Of a DNA stretch of 59,511 nt, positions 1-7,791 are shown one piece after another. The position numbers were made by a program, and so were the translations under genes. Every line of letters begins with the position of its first letter. Position 1 is the first letter of the stretch. The DNA lies in contig JAICGN010000011.1 in the NCBI GenBank assembly GCA_025923075.1, forward strand, positions 1 to 59,511. The letters run 5' to 3'. Source of the stretch: Chitinophagaceae bacterium (GTDB lineage Bacteria > Bacteroidota > Bacteroidia > Chitinophagales > Chitinophagaceae). Below the pieces are notes generated by a model, which was not told the origin of the DNA, ran no database searches, and saw only the letters and a list, made by a program, of their open reading frames with translations.

Positions 1-817
1 ATGCCTGTCCGACGTCACCGGCCTGCTGGAATATTTGAGCATGATGAAGAAGCGTATTTGCTTCTCCTTTTTTATCACCTGTCGACTGGGTTATTTTTAG
101 ACTTTGCTTGCAATAATCAACTGCCTTATCAAGATCATTTAATTTCAGGTATGTGGAGCCGATATTATCCAGGCTTCCCGCTTCTCCCCATTTATCATGA
201 GATTCCCGGCGGATAACAAGACCCCGCTGGTAGCAATCCAACGCATCGTTATAATCCCCATTATCAAAATAAATGGAACCGATAATATTAATGGCATACG
301 CCTCCATCAAAGCATTGTTTGATTTTTTTGCAATCGAGAGGGCCCGGTATAAATAGTCCAGGGCATTTTCATGATTCCCGAGATGTTTATAGGTAACACC
401 TATTTGGTAACAGCAAGTCACTTCAATTTCTACTGTACCTACCTGCTGTATTAAAGCATATCCTTTTAGCAAAAGGTCTAATGAAGCTCCTAAGTTGCCC
501 CAATTACGTTCTATAATTCCTAAATATTCGTAAACGACCGCCTGGCCTTTAACATCATTCAAGGCTTTAAACAAAGAAAGAGACTCCCTGAGAAGCGGAG
601 CTGCTTCATCATTTTTAAAAAGTCTGACATAACCAAATCCCAGCGAGCGAAGACCTTCGGCAAGTCCTTTAGAATAGTTAATACTTCGGGCAAGGTGTAC
701 TGACTCCTTGCTTAATTGAAAAGCTCTTGGCGAATCGTTGACTCGTGCCTCCCAGGCCTGCTGGTTCAGGTCATCAATCCTTTCCTGAAGTGATGCTATA
801 ACAGTGTCAGTACTCAT
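1..817 (-). CDS. TPR-repeat protein, C-terminus outside the window
   Basis: The minus strand is open from an ATG at 817 to the window edge (272 codons, no stop), so only the N-terminal part is present. The translation consists of tandem tetratricopeptide repeats, recognisable by units such as ALDYLYRALSIAKKSNN, ALDCYQRGLVIRRESHD and AVDYCKQSLKITQSTGD. No signal peptide is visible, so this part is probably cytoplasmic. In Bacteroidota such TPR arrays are often fused to histidine kinases, LuxR-type regulators or nucleotide cyclases, but the effector domain lies beyond the edge and cannot be named. The repeats give firm family placement, while the function is unknown. Confidence 0.8.
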   Translation of the reverse strand, partial: MSTDTVIASLQERIDDLNQQAWEARVNDSPRAFQLSKESVHLARSINYSKGLAEGLRSLGFGYVRLFKNDEAAPLLRESLSLFKALNDVKGQAVVYEYLGIIERNWGNLGASLDLLLKGYALIQQVGTVEIEVTCCYQIGVTYKHLGNHENALDYLYRALSIAKKSNNALMEAYAINIIGSIYFDNGDYNDALDCYQRGLVIRRESHDKWGEAGSLDNIGSTYLKLNDLDKAVDYCKQSLKITQSTGDKKGEANTLLHHAQIFQQAGDVGQA

Positions 818-980
818 TGTTGGCAAATGAGAAAGAATTTGATTTGCAGTAGTTCTTTCCGGTCTTTAATGACTGAAATTAATGATTTCTTAAAGACTTA
901 TAAAATAAAGGGATATACCCTGAAATGAGGGAATTTCTGGTCAGGAATACGGGGAGTGCAAGGGTCAGAAAATCTGTATG

Positions 981-1730
981 CTATTTCATATAAAATTCCC
1001 AGGCGATCCTGTCGGGATCTTTGAAGGCAACATAAAGCTTATTCAAAGCTCCGTCTAATTTTACGCCGGTGTTCTCAACACCTGCATCAGTTATCTTTTG
1101 GGTAAATTCACGCAATTCTTCTTCAGTTTCGCATGTAATCGCAATATGATCAAGTCCCACTTCAAATGGACTAAAGGATGAATACTGCTTATCTCTTGGA
1201 GCTGCTTTTTTAAATGCAATAAAAACACTCCCTGCCATGAATATTATCAGCTCCGGATTGTCAATCACTAATTTCCAGCCAAGTGTATTTTGATAAAAGT
1301 TCTTTGTAACATCAAAATCCACTGACCGAAGGCAAATATGATGAATAAAACCTTTCATCGGGCTTGCATCAAAATGATTTTCCTGCTCGGTGATCTTTCC
1401 TTCTTCATTTATGATGAACCGATCTGCTGCACGCAGTGTAACACGCAAAGCTGCTATTGTGATATCGGCTTTTGTAATCAACCCTGTCAACGATTCGTTG
1501 TAGTAATGATCTATGATATTAATAGTAACTCCCTCTAAGGCCGGTTCTAATGGTTTCCACCACTGCTCAAATACATTTTTCTTTCCTTTTATTGGATGAT
1601 TGGCACCACCGGGCGCAAGCGGAGCTCTGAATGCAATGTCATTGCTAAATGGAATTGACGAAAAATCTTTGTCTCTTAATGCCTGGAAATATTTTTCCGA
1701 AATTCTTTTCAACTGTTCTTTGGTGTGCAT
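981..1730 (-). CDS. NTF2-like/VOC (glyoxalase-type) two-domain protein
   Basis: The 249-residue protein has two parts. Residues 1 to about 125 look like an NTF2/SnoaL-like fold (KYFQALRDKDFSSIPF, then an FEQWWKPL helix and beta strands). Residues about 127-249 form a VOC domain beginning GFIHHICLRSVDFDVTKNF and ending DPDRIAWEFYM. The DHIAI segment and terminal WEFY are typical of VOC proteins, where His and Glu bind metal. The substrate cannot be read from sequence. No signal peptide is present, so it should be cytoplasmic. It is transcribed alone, leaving only 60 bp to the next minus-strand gene upstream. Confidence 0.75.
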   Translation of the reverse strand: MHTKEQLKRISEKYFQALRDKDFSSIPFSNDIAFRAPLAPGGANHPIKGKKNVFEQWWKPLEPALEGVTINIIDHYYNESLTGLITKADITIAALRVTLRAADRFIINEEGKITEQENHFDASPMKGFIHHICLRSVDFDVTKNFYQNTLGWKLVIDNPELIIFMAGSVFIAFKKAAPRDKQYSSFSPFEVGLDHIAITCETEEELREFTQKITDAGVENTGVKLDGALNKLYVAFKDPDRIAWEFYMK

Positions 1731-1790
1731 GGCAGTAGTGGCTTTGTATACTTTAAAAATAAGGATTACTTATCTTTTTTAACAAGAGAA

Positions 1791-3392
1791 TCAGTGATTG
1801 TATAATGGGTGAACTGTTTCTAACTGGAGGACTTCTACAGTCTTGTTATAAAATTCAACTGCCCGCTCAGGCGAGCTACCAATGCATACAACTCCCAGTT
1901 TGCCAAACTGAGATAACGCTCCAATAAGATGAAACAATACACCTTCCTGTAATGTCCCGTCATAGTGAACATTGTGCATCATGGCGATATCGATCAGGTC
2001 ATGTGGAGTAAGACCATGGAATTGTTCGCTTTTAAGATTATCGGAACAGAAATAATACCTTACCTGGCCGTTAGCGGTATAATATAATCCCACGTCTGGT
2101 CTATAGTTGCCGTCAGTTAAAAACTGCAAGGTAACATAAGGATGTGTAGTTCCTCCTTTGCGCAGATTGATCTCAATCGGGTAATGCGTCCATCCTTTTT
2201 TTCCTTTTATGGATATAAAATCTATTGCGAACCGTCCCAAAACACCTTTATTGCGCAGGACCTCAGCCACTTTTTTTCCCATCTTACCGATGTCTATTGC
2301 ATATTCTTTTGAGGCGGGAAAATGGGCGCCAATATAAACTTGCCCGCTTTCTCCGCCCAGTTCCTGGTCGTGTGTTGATAGCACCTCACATTTGCCATCT
2401 GGCATGATTCGGCACTGCACCGATGGCGATTCCTTTTCTTTACCCTCAACAAATGCCTCGACTATTCCACCCATTTGTTTGTATTTTTCCATAAACACAT
2501 CGTAAGCGAGATCATCTGAAACAATTTTTAAATTTTGACGCAAATTTTCCCTGATCCAATTTTTGCTATCACCTTTTTTCCCGGATCCACTAAACGAAAA
2601 GATCGCATTGCCATCTCCGGAAAAACCATCATTTATTTTTACCACTGCTCTTCTTATTTCAGGATCCTGGTTTTTCAATGCGGTAAGTGCCTCCACAATA
2701 TCGCGTGTTGAATGAAGGTCTTCAAATCCGAAAGGAACTTCCAACCCGCATTCCCTGAATATTTTCCTGCCGTTACTTTTATTGCCCAGTTCAAACAGAT
2801 CGGGATCACAACCGAAAACAGGAACCTGTAACTGCACGGAAAGTGTTCTTTCCAGCGAGGTTACATTAAAACAAGCCATGTGTGCTTCATGATCCGGCAA
2901 AATGGCTTCACGAATGCGCTCCATGAGGCGCGGACGTTCTAATATTTTTTGTGTAAGCGGTTTGGAAGAAGCATCATGACAACTCAGCAAGGTAAGCCTG
3001 CGCATAGCATGATACCCGGTTACTCCCGGCAATGAATGTAAATAATAATCTATTGTTACAGGATCAATCGTTTCACTCGTGACATAAATTATATTCGTAC
3101 GGGGCATCCGCAATAATAAAAGCATACAAAGCAGCCTTTCTTCATAATGATTGATACCACTGATTTTGGATAATATATCCTGGTCCATCGAAAGCGAAGG
3201 AATAACAACTACGGTGCAGGGTGCCAGCCTGTCCGAAAAAACGACATCGAAGTGCCTGCGTAGTCTATGCTGAAGTTTTTTGAAAGCCTGCTTTTCTTGT
3301 TTCGACCCCGGTTCCGGAAATTTTACATGTCCATCTCCGTTTGCGGAATTTTTTATCTTCTTGACAGCAGACCTTTGCATAAATTTTTTCAT
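1791..3392 (-). CDS. PGM1-type ATP-grasp carboxylate-amine ligase
   Basis: The 533-residue protein resembles the ATP-grasp peptide ligases related to PGM1, named for the pheganomycin ligase. The N-terminal about 200 residues fit the pre-ATP-grasp domain. The ATP-grasp core shows AVVKINDGFSGDGNAIF (lysine plus glycine-rich loop) near residue 250 and the metal-binding IEINLRKGGTTHPY near 430. Ligases of this family join amino acids or peptides through acyl-phosphate intermediates, but the substrates here are unknown. It precedes nothing that looks like a peptide natural-product cluster. The next gene upstream, an AnmK relative, is on the same strand 52 bp away. The family is fairly clear and the role is not. 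Confidence 0.75.
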   Translation of the reverse strand: MKKFMQRSAVKKIKNSANGDGHVKFPEPGSKQEKQAFKKLQHRLRRHFDVVFSDRLAPCTVVVIPSLSMDQDILSKISGINHYEERLLCMLLLLRMPRTNIIYVTSETIDPVTIDYYLHSLPGVTGYHAMRRLTLLSCHDASSKPLTQKILERPRLMERIREAILPDHEAHMACFNVTSLERTLSVQLQVPVFGCDPDLFELGNKSNGRKIFRECGLEVPFGFEDLHSTRDIVEALTALKNQDPEIRRAVVKINDGFSGDGNAIFSFSGSGKKGDSKNWIRENLRQNLKIVSDDLAYDVFMEKYKQMGGIVEAFVEGKEKESPSVQCRIMPDGKCEVLSTHDQELGGESGQVYIGAHFPASKEYAIDIGKMGKKVAEVLRNKGVLGRFAIDFISIKGKKGWTHYPIEINLRKGGTTHPYVTLQFLTDGNYRPDVGLYYTANGQVRYYFCSDNLKSEQFHGLTPHDLIDIAMMHNVHYDGTLQEGVLFHLIGALSQFGKLGVVCIGSSPERAVEFYNKTVEVLQLETVHPLYNH

Positions 3393-3444
3393 TAAAATGC
3401 CGGGACCGGAGAATTAAAGATCCTCAGGTCTCACAGGAATAACA

Positions 3445-3942
3445 TCAGGCCTCTTGCCCAAGCCAAACAGCGCCACCTATGCTGCTACGGCTTGCACCGG
3501 TCACGGAAGATAAAAAATTATATTCTTCCCGCCAGCGAAGAATGCCCATAAAAGCGACGCAGATCGTTTTATTCAGATCAGCCATGTTCCCGGCTGAAAT
3601 ACTTAATCTTTTTGATGCAGTACTATAGAACTCTCCATTGCCTCCAAGTTCTAAATCAAGAGCTGAAAGATCCGTTATAACCGGCAGCCCGGTAGCAGCA
3701 GCAATAGCAGGACCGCTAAATAAAATGCCTGTTGATTCCGCATGTACCGTAATCAGCGCAACCCTGTATTGTAAATCATTTTCTTCAATAAATTTTTCAA
3801 TCAATGAAATACTATTCCCTGTGGAATATGAAAGATTTGTTTCTAAGTCAAAAGTCCATACACCGGCATTTTCATGAAACTCAGCAAAAGCAATTGAATA
3901 CCCCGAATCAGAAAACAGGACCCCTAAAGCGCGATAAACCAT
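3445..3942 (-). CDS. Internally deleted AnmK-like (anhydro-MurNAc kinase) ORF
   Basis: The 165-residue product matches both ends of Bacteroidota AnmK. The N-terminus reads YRALGVLFSDSGYSIAFAEF, where AnmK normally has a GVMSGTSxDG phosphate loop. The middle retains PVITDLSALDLELGG, and the C-terminus ends ILRWREEYNFLSSVTGAS then IGGAVWLGQEA, as intact enzymes do. AnmK is usually about 350-400 residues, so some 200 residues are missing, including the glycine-rich metabolite and nucleotide segments. The P-loop is also altered. It is unlikely to be a kinase and may be a decayed paralogue or a repurposed fragment. The frame is nevertheless clean, with no stops. Confidence 0.7.
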   Translation of the reverse strand: MVYRALGVLFSDSGYSIAFAEFHENAGVWTFDLETNLSYSTGNSISLIEKFIEENDLQYRVALITVHAESTGILFSGPAIAAATGLPVITDLSALDLELGGNGEFYSTASKRLSISAGNMADLNKTICVAFMGILRWREEYNFLSSVTGASRSSIGGAVWLGQEA

Positions 3943-3944
3943 TA

Positions 3945-4090
3945 TTAATTTTTGGATTTTAGATTTTGTCCCAAAAGCTTTCGGGATTAGATTTGTAAAA
4001 ATACGGTTTTAGAAACGGGATGATTGGGGCTTCCAATCAATCTAAAATCTACAATCGTAAACCTGCCTGTCGGCAGACAGGTCTAAAATC
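3945..4090. repeat. Palindrome-rich intergenic repeat patch
   Basis: The spacer between the AnmK-like ORF and upp is built of inverted sequences. TCCCAAAAGCTTTCGGGA lies at 3969-3986 and CCTGCCTGTCGGCAGACAGG at about 4062-4081. The flanks carry mirrored TTTTAGATTTTG and CTAAAATC runs. The first palindrome is kin to the CCCGATAGCTATCGGGA elements at 22313, 26910 and 30694 on one or the other strand. The patch looks like non-coding miniature repeat DNA and contains no gene. Confidence 0.6.
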
Positions 4091-4096
4091 AAAACC

Positions 4097-4747
4097 GTGG
4101 TTGTAAACTTAAGCGAGCAGCATTCACTTGTCAGCAACTGGATAAATGAATTGCGGGATATAACTATTCAGCAGGACAGGTTGCGGTTTCGCACGAATCT
4201 TGAACGGATAGCAGAAATTGCTGCCTATGAAATAAGTAAAGTCTTACCTTTTGTAGAAATAGAAGTTGAAACCCCCCTTGGAACAGCTGTGAGCAAGGCA
4301 TTAAAGGACCAGCCCGTACTGGCAACTATTTTGCGGGCCGGGATACCGATGCATAACGGGTTATTGAATTATTTTGATAAAGCCGATAATGCGTTTGTAG
4401 CAGCTTATCGCAAACATGAAAAAGATGGTACGTTTGAGATCAGTCTTGAATATATGAGTTGCCCGGATCTTGAGAACAGGATTATTATAGTTTCAGATCC
4501 CATGCTGGCAACCGGCGCTTCACTGGTAAAAACAATTCATTTCTTAAAAGAAGAAGGACCGCCAAAAGAAATACATGTTGTATGCGCTATTGCATGCACG
4601 GTGGGAATCGAATATGTAAAAAGAGAAGATCCCTCAGTTACTATATGGTGCGGCGATATTGATGAAGAGCTAACTGCCAAAGGTTATATCGTGCCCGGAC
4701 TAGGTGATGCCGGTGACCTGGCGTATGGCAGTAAAAGCCAGTCATAA
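4097..4747 (+). CDS. upp: Uracil phosphoribosyltransferase
   Basis: This 216-residue cytoplasmic enzyme makes UMP from uracil and PRPP in pyrimidine salvage. The PRPP-binding signature IIIVSDPMLATGAS is present near residue 135, and the uracil-binding C-terminus GYIVPGLGDAGDLAYG is intact. The length is normal for Upp. The start is taken as GTG at 4097, because no in-frame ATG lies before the conserved LRDITIQQDRLRFR segment. The start follows directly on a palindromic repeat patch, so the promoter may lie within or before that patch. Family assignment is secure. Confidence 0.95.
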   Translation: MVVNLSEQHSLVSNWINELRDITIQQDRLRFRTNLERIAEIAAYEISKVLPFVEIEVETPLGTAVSKALKDQPVLATILRAGIPMHNGLLNYFDKADNAFVAAYRKHEKDGTFEISLEYMSCPDLENRIIIVSDPMLATGASLVKTIHFLKEEGPPKEIHVVCAIACTVGIEYVKREDPSVTIWCGDIDEELTAKGYIVPGLGDAGDLAYGSKSQS

Positions 4748-4812
4748 AGCAGCAAATTTGAAGTTTCACAGGTCTGTAAAAAAATGTACATTTACTATTC
4801 TATTAACTTGTG

Positions 4813-5835
4813 ATGAAGAAACTCCTTCTAAGCGTATTTTCACTTACCTGCGTTATTTCTGTGTCTGTAGCACAGGATCCCAATTTTTCTCAATTCTTTG
4901 CATCGCCGCTTACATTGAATCCGGCATTAACAGGAAAGTTCGATGGACTTTTCCGTGTGGCTGGTAACTACAGGAATCAATGGCCATCTATAAATAACGC
5001 ATTTGTCACAAAAACGGCTTCCGCCGACTTCCTTTTATTAAAAGATAAGTTAGCAGAAATTGATCGCTGGGGTATCGGGGGTTTATTTATGAATGATCAA
5101 AACGGAAACGGCGCTTTAACCACCAATCAATTTTCTCTTTCAACCGCTTACCATAAGGGACTTGATGAAGACGGTTATCACCAGATTGGAGTAGGTTTCC
5201 AGGGATCGTATACAGATAAAAGACTTAATGTTAGCATACTTGATTTTGAAGATGAATTAACGGCATTGGGTTTTACAGGTACTACAAGTGAGATTTTTCC
5301 TGAAAGTGGTTTACAGGTAAAATATGTTGACGTCAATGCGGGCATTTTGTATAATGGCAGCACTAATGGCTACAATAACTTTTATCTCGGCGCTTCTATG
5401 TATCATATCAATCGTCCAAAAGAAACATTCCAGGGTGGGCAATTTTATCTTAATTCAAGAACTACTTTGCAAGGCGGTGGTCGTGTGCCAACAAATCAAT
5501 TTAATGCTTTTCACTTTAGCGCTAACTACAGCTTCCAGGCAAATGCCAACAACCTCATGTTTGGTGGCGCCTATGCACTGAATATTAATTACGATGAAGA
5601 AAACCCGGTAAATGTTTATTTGGGCTCATGGGCAAGATTTAATAATGTAAGTGATGCAATCATTCCTTATGTTGGATTAGAATTTGGTGATGTTCAACTC
5701 GGCGTCTCTTATGATGTAAATATTTCAAGCCTTCAGCCAGCATCTAACTCGCGGGGTGGTCTTGAACTTTCTCTTATCTATATTAAAAAACCTGTGGACA
5801 GGAGCTTGAAGAAATTGAATTGTCCTAAGTTTTAA
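4813..5835 (+). CDS. PorP/SprF family outer-membrane protein
   Basis: The 340-residue product starts with a signal peptide (MKKLLLSVFSLTCVISVSVAQ) and the family's opening QDPNFSQFFASPLTLNPALTG. The remainder alternates beta strands as in a porin-like barrel. PorP/SprF proteins belong to type IX secretion, where they help anchor or export gliding adhesins and CTD proteins, often beside their client. No long adhesin is adjacent here, so it is probably an orphan PorP/SprF paralogue. The ATG at 4813 was chosen over an overlapping GTG at 4810. Confidence 0.9.
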   Translation: MKKLLLSVFSLTCVISVSVAQDPNFSQFFASPLTLNPALTGKFDGLFRVAGNYRNQWPSINNAFVTKTASADFLLLKDKLAEIDRWGIGGLFMNDQNGNGALTTNQFSLSTAYHKGLDEDGYHQIGVGFQGSYTDKRLNVSILDFEDELTALGFTGTTSEIFPESGLQVKYVDVNAGILYNGSTNGYNNFYLGASMYHINRPKETFQGGQFYLNSRTTLQGGGRVPTNQFNAFHFSANYSFQANANNLMFGGAYALNINYDEENPVNVYLGSWARFNNVSDAIIPYVGLEFGDVQLGVSYDVNISSLQPASNSRGGLELSLIYIKKPVDRSLKKLNCPKF

Positions 5836-5956
5836 GTTCCATTGAATTTTCTGCAGCTGGCGGAGAGACTACCGCGCATCTTTATCATTCATAAATGTAA
5901 AGTGTCAGCGCTTTTTATTTGCCATATAAATTTTTATCTTGTACCAAATTCAATCT

Positions 5957-6502
5957 ATGAAAAAAGCTACCACCTTTTTCCTTCTCGTATTTCTTTTTAA
6001 CGCCGCTCATGCACAGATGGAGCTGGGATATAATACAACCGATGTTGGCGCCGAATTTCAATGGTATAAAGACGGGAAATTTATAGGTCTTCATCTGGCC
6101 GCGAATGCAAAACTTCATCATTCCTTTCATGTGCTGCTCGGTTATTATATGTCAGGTGATCCTACTGCGACATTTTATGAAAATCAAAATAAAGGAGGGC
6201 CCGGAGCAGGATTAGGCTATCGGTATTACACTAATCTGAGACCACATGGCTTCTTTATTGGGGCAAAAGCAAATTTGTTTACAAACAAAGTAATGCTGGA
6301 TACGCCAACACCTGAAGGTCCTTATACTTCCATGATTTTTATTCCTTCCGTGCAAACAGGTTACATGCTACTAATTAACGATATGTTTTTCATCACTCCA
6401 TCTATTGAAGCGGGAATGAAAACAAACCTTCAAAGCAAATTAAGTGCTGAAGAAAATAAGGCAGTGGCCCTGTTGGGTATTAGCATTGGTGCAAAATTTT
6501 AA
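5957..6502 (+). CDS. Small outer-membrane beta-barrel protein
   Basis: The 181-residue protein has a clear signal peptide (MKKATTFFLLVFLFNAAHAQ). Alternating aromatic and glycine beta strands then run to a terminal phenylalanine (GISIGAKF), which fits a small outer-membrane barrel. ATG 5957 is preferred over the upstream TTG at 5939, because the signal sequence begins there. No specific family was recognised. It follows the PorP/SprF gene by about 120 bp on the same strand but may have its own promoter. Confidence 0.75.
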   Translation: MKKATTFFLLVFLFNAAHAQMELGYNTTDVGAEFQWYKDGKFIGLHLAANAKLHHSFHVLLGYYMSGDPTATFYENQNKGGPGAGLGYRYYTNLRPHGFFIGAKANLFTNKVMLDTPTPEGPYTSMIFIPSVQTGYMLLINDMFFITPSIEAGMKTNLQSKLSAEENKAVALLGISIGAKF

Positions 6503-6554
6503 TTAAAAAATAGTGCCCAAGAGCTGCAGTTTGTCCAGACTTGAAACGCGTTTT

Positions 6555-6920
6555 CTATTCGTACCCGCTTTTAATAATCGTTGAGATCATCTTAAACCGA
6601 CCATTCGGTTTTATTAAATTGGATGCATGTGCTGGTATTATAATCCCCTGGCCCGATTCCAATAAAGTAGTCTGCCTGTCAATAACTATCTCCGCTTTGC
6701 CTTCAATGATCTGGACAAAAGTGTCAAATGGGGAAGTCTTCTCCGTTAACCCTTCTCCACTGTCAAAAGACATAACGCTTATATTGCCGGTAGATTTTTT
6801 AATGATCGTTTTTATCACAACAGAATTTGCCATATATTCAATAATTTCAACAATGATATGTGCTTTTGATTTTTCCAGTTCGGAGCTTCCTGCTTTTCCA
6901 TCTTGATTTATCTTAGCCAT
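6555..6920 (-). CDS. Cupin-domain protein
   Basis: The 121-residue protein has a single cupin fold. The segment FDTFVQIIEGKAEIVID is followed by LLESGQGIIIPAHASNLIKPNG, which matches the two beta-barrel motifs of small cupins. The usual first-motif histidine pair is missing (FDTFVQIIEG), so metal binding is doubtful. No signal peptide is present. It is the downstream gene of one TGTAAC direct-repeat promoter (7013-7039), which links it to the OmpA and small-membrane-protein genes controlled by the same element. Function is unknown. Confidence 0.75.
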   Translation of the reverse strand: MAKINQDGKAGSSELEKSKAHIIVEIIEYMANSVVIKTIIKKSTGNISVMSFDSGEGLTEKTSPFDTFVQIIEGKAEIVIDRQTTLLESGQGIIIPAHASNLIKPNGRFKMISTIIKSGYE

Positions 6921-6981
6921 ACGGTTCCTTTTCCTTTATATCAGTCCTAAATCTTTCATTGCGGCAGTTAATACCTTCAAT

Positions 6982-7039
6982 GCAAAGGTTCACTTCTTTT
7001 AACCGGCTAATTGTTACACTACTCTGCGAAAAAGTTACA
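6982..7039 (-). promoter_or_regulatory. TGTAAC direct-repeat promoter, copy a (upstream of cupin gene)
   Basis: On the minus strand two TGTAAC hexamers (7034-7039 and 7013-7018) are exactly 21 bp apart. The first is preceded by GTGAATGA. A -7-like element GAACCTTTGC follows at 6982-6991. The gene start at 6920 is about 60 bp further on. The same layout occurs five more times up to 16.1 kb. Confidence 0.7.
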
Positions 7040-7134
7040 TCATTCACACGTTGTTCGGTATTTTTTTCCCGCAACGGTCATTTGACACAGCGGGTACCTA
7101 AAAACTTTTATCGTCCGGCATCTTAAGCAATAAA

Positions 7135-7158
7135 TACCTCCTGTAAAAACAGGAGGTA
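7135..7158. terminator. Hairpin terminator candidate
   Basis: TACCTCCTG and CAGGAGGTA form a perfect 9-bp stem with a 6-nt loop. On the minus strand it is followed by a loose T-rich run, so it may end transcripts from the gene at 7332-7619. No gene is seen in the surrounding spacer 6921-7331 other than promoter copy a. Confidence 0.5.
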
Positions 7159-7331
7159 TACTCAAACTCTACTGCTCTATTTAAACGTTCAATAAATTAG
7201 AATAGAAAGGGCCGGGCCACGGAATACTCAAACATCATTTAAAAAACCAAAATCAAAGATATTTGAACGGTATGCCGTGTTATAGTATATAGTTCAAAGA
7301 TTCGGTGAACCCACATTTACTGCTGATATTT

Positions 7332-7619
7332 TTACCGGGTGAACTGCAAACTTTTCTGGTATTCAAGAATTGTATTCAATACCTTAAGCTTTTGAATAAT
7401 TTTATTTTTCAAGTTGTTGTGAAACCTATTTCTTTCCATTTCAGCCAGTGCATTTTGATAATTAATAATAGCTTCATCAAAATGTCCATTATTTTCATAT
7501 TTAACTCCTTCAACAAATAATTCAACCGGCAAATTCTTTTTCTTAAGAAAAAGAGAACTGATTATAGAGACTACTATTAATGCTATCATAACAAATGGTA
7601 AATATTGGTAAAATGTCAT
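7332..7619 (-). CDS. Small membrane-anchored TPR-like protein
   Basis: The 95-residue product begins with one transmembrane helix (about residues 8-25). A short charged linker and a single TPR-like helical pair (YENNGHFDEAIINYQNALAE) follow. It probably sits in the inner membrane with the helices in the cytoplasm. No named family was recognised. A TGTAAC direct-repeat promoter (7673-7699) lies 54 bp upstream, so it should be co-regulated with the cupin gene and the OmpA-type gene. Confidence 0.65.
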   Translation of the reverse strand: MTFYQYLPFVMIALIVVSIISSLFLKKKNLPVELFVEGVKYENNGHFDEAIINYQNALAEMERNRFHNNLKNKIIQKLKVLNTILEYQKSLQFTR

Positions 7620-7642
7620 AAAAGGGTTTTTATACTATGTGC

Positions 7643-7699
7643 GGAAAGGTGAGATCATTTAAATTAATAACTGTTACAAGACTTCAGGATAATGTTACA
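7643..7699 (-). promoter_or_regulatory. TGTAAC direct-repeat promoter, copy b (upstream of small TPR gene)
   Basis: On the minus strand TGTAAC hexamers at 7694-7699 and 7673-7678 are 21 bp apart. The first is preceded by GTGAAAGA. A CACCTTTCC -7-like element at 7643-7651 lies 22 nt after the second hexamer. The ATG of the downstream gene is at 7619. Confidence 0.7.
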
Positions 7700-7791
7700 T
7701 CTTTCACAGGTTTCCAAGGATGTTAAGCCTTTTATCGTTTAGTTACTTAAAATTCAAACCGGCAGACAATAGGACCCTGTTTAATTACAGC

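Noticed and set aside
1-216. Plus-strand ORF of 71 codons at the left edge
   Set aside because: It lies opposite a TPR-encoding minus-strand frame with clear repeat motifs and shows no protein features.
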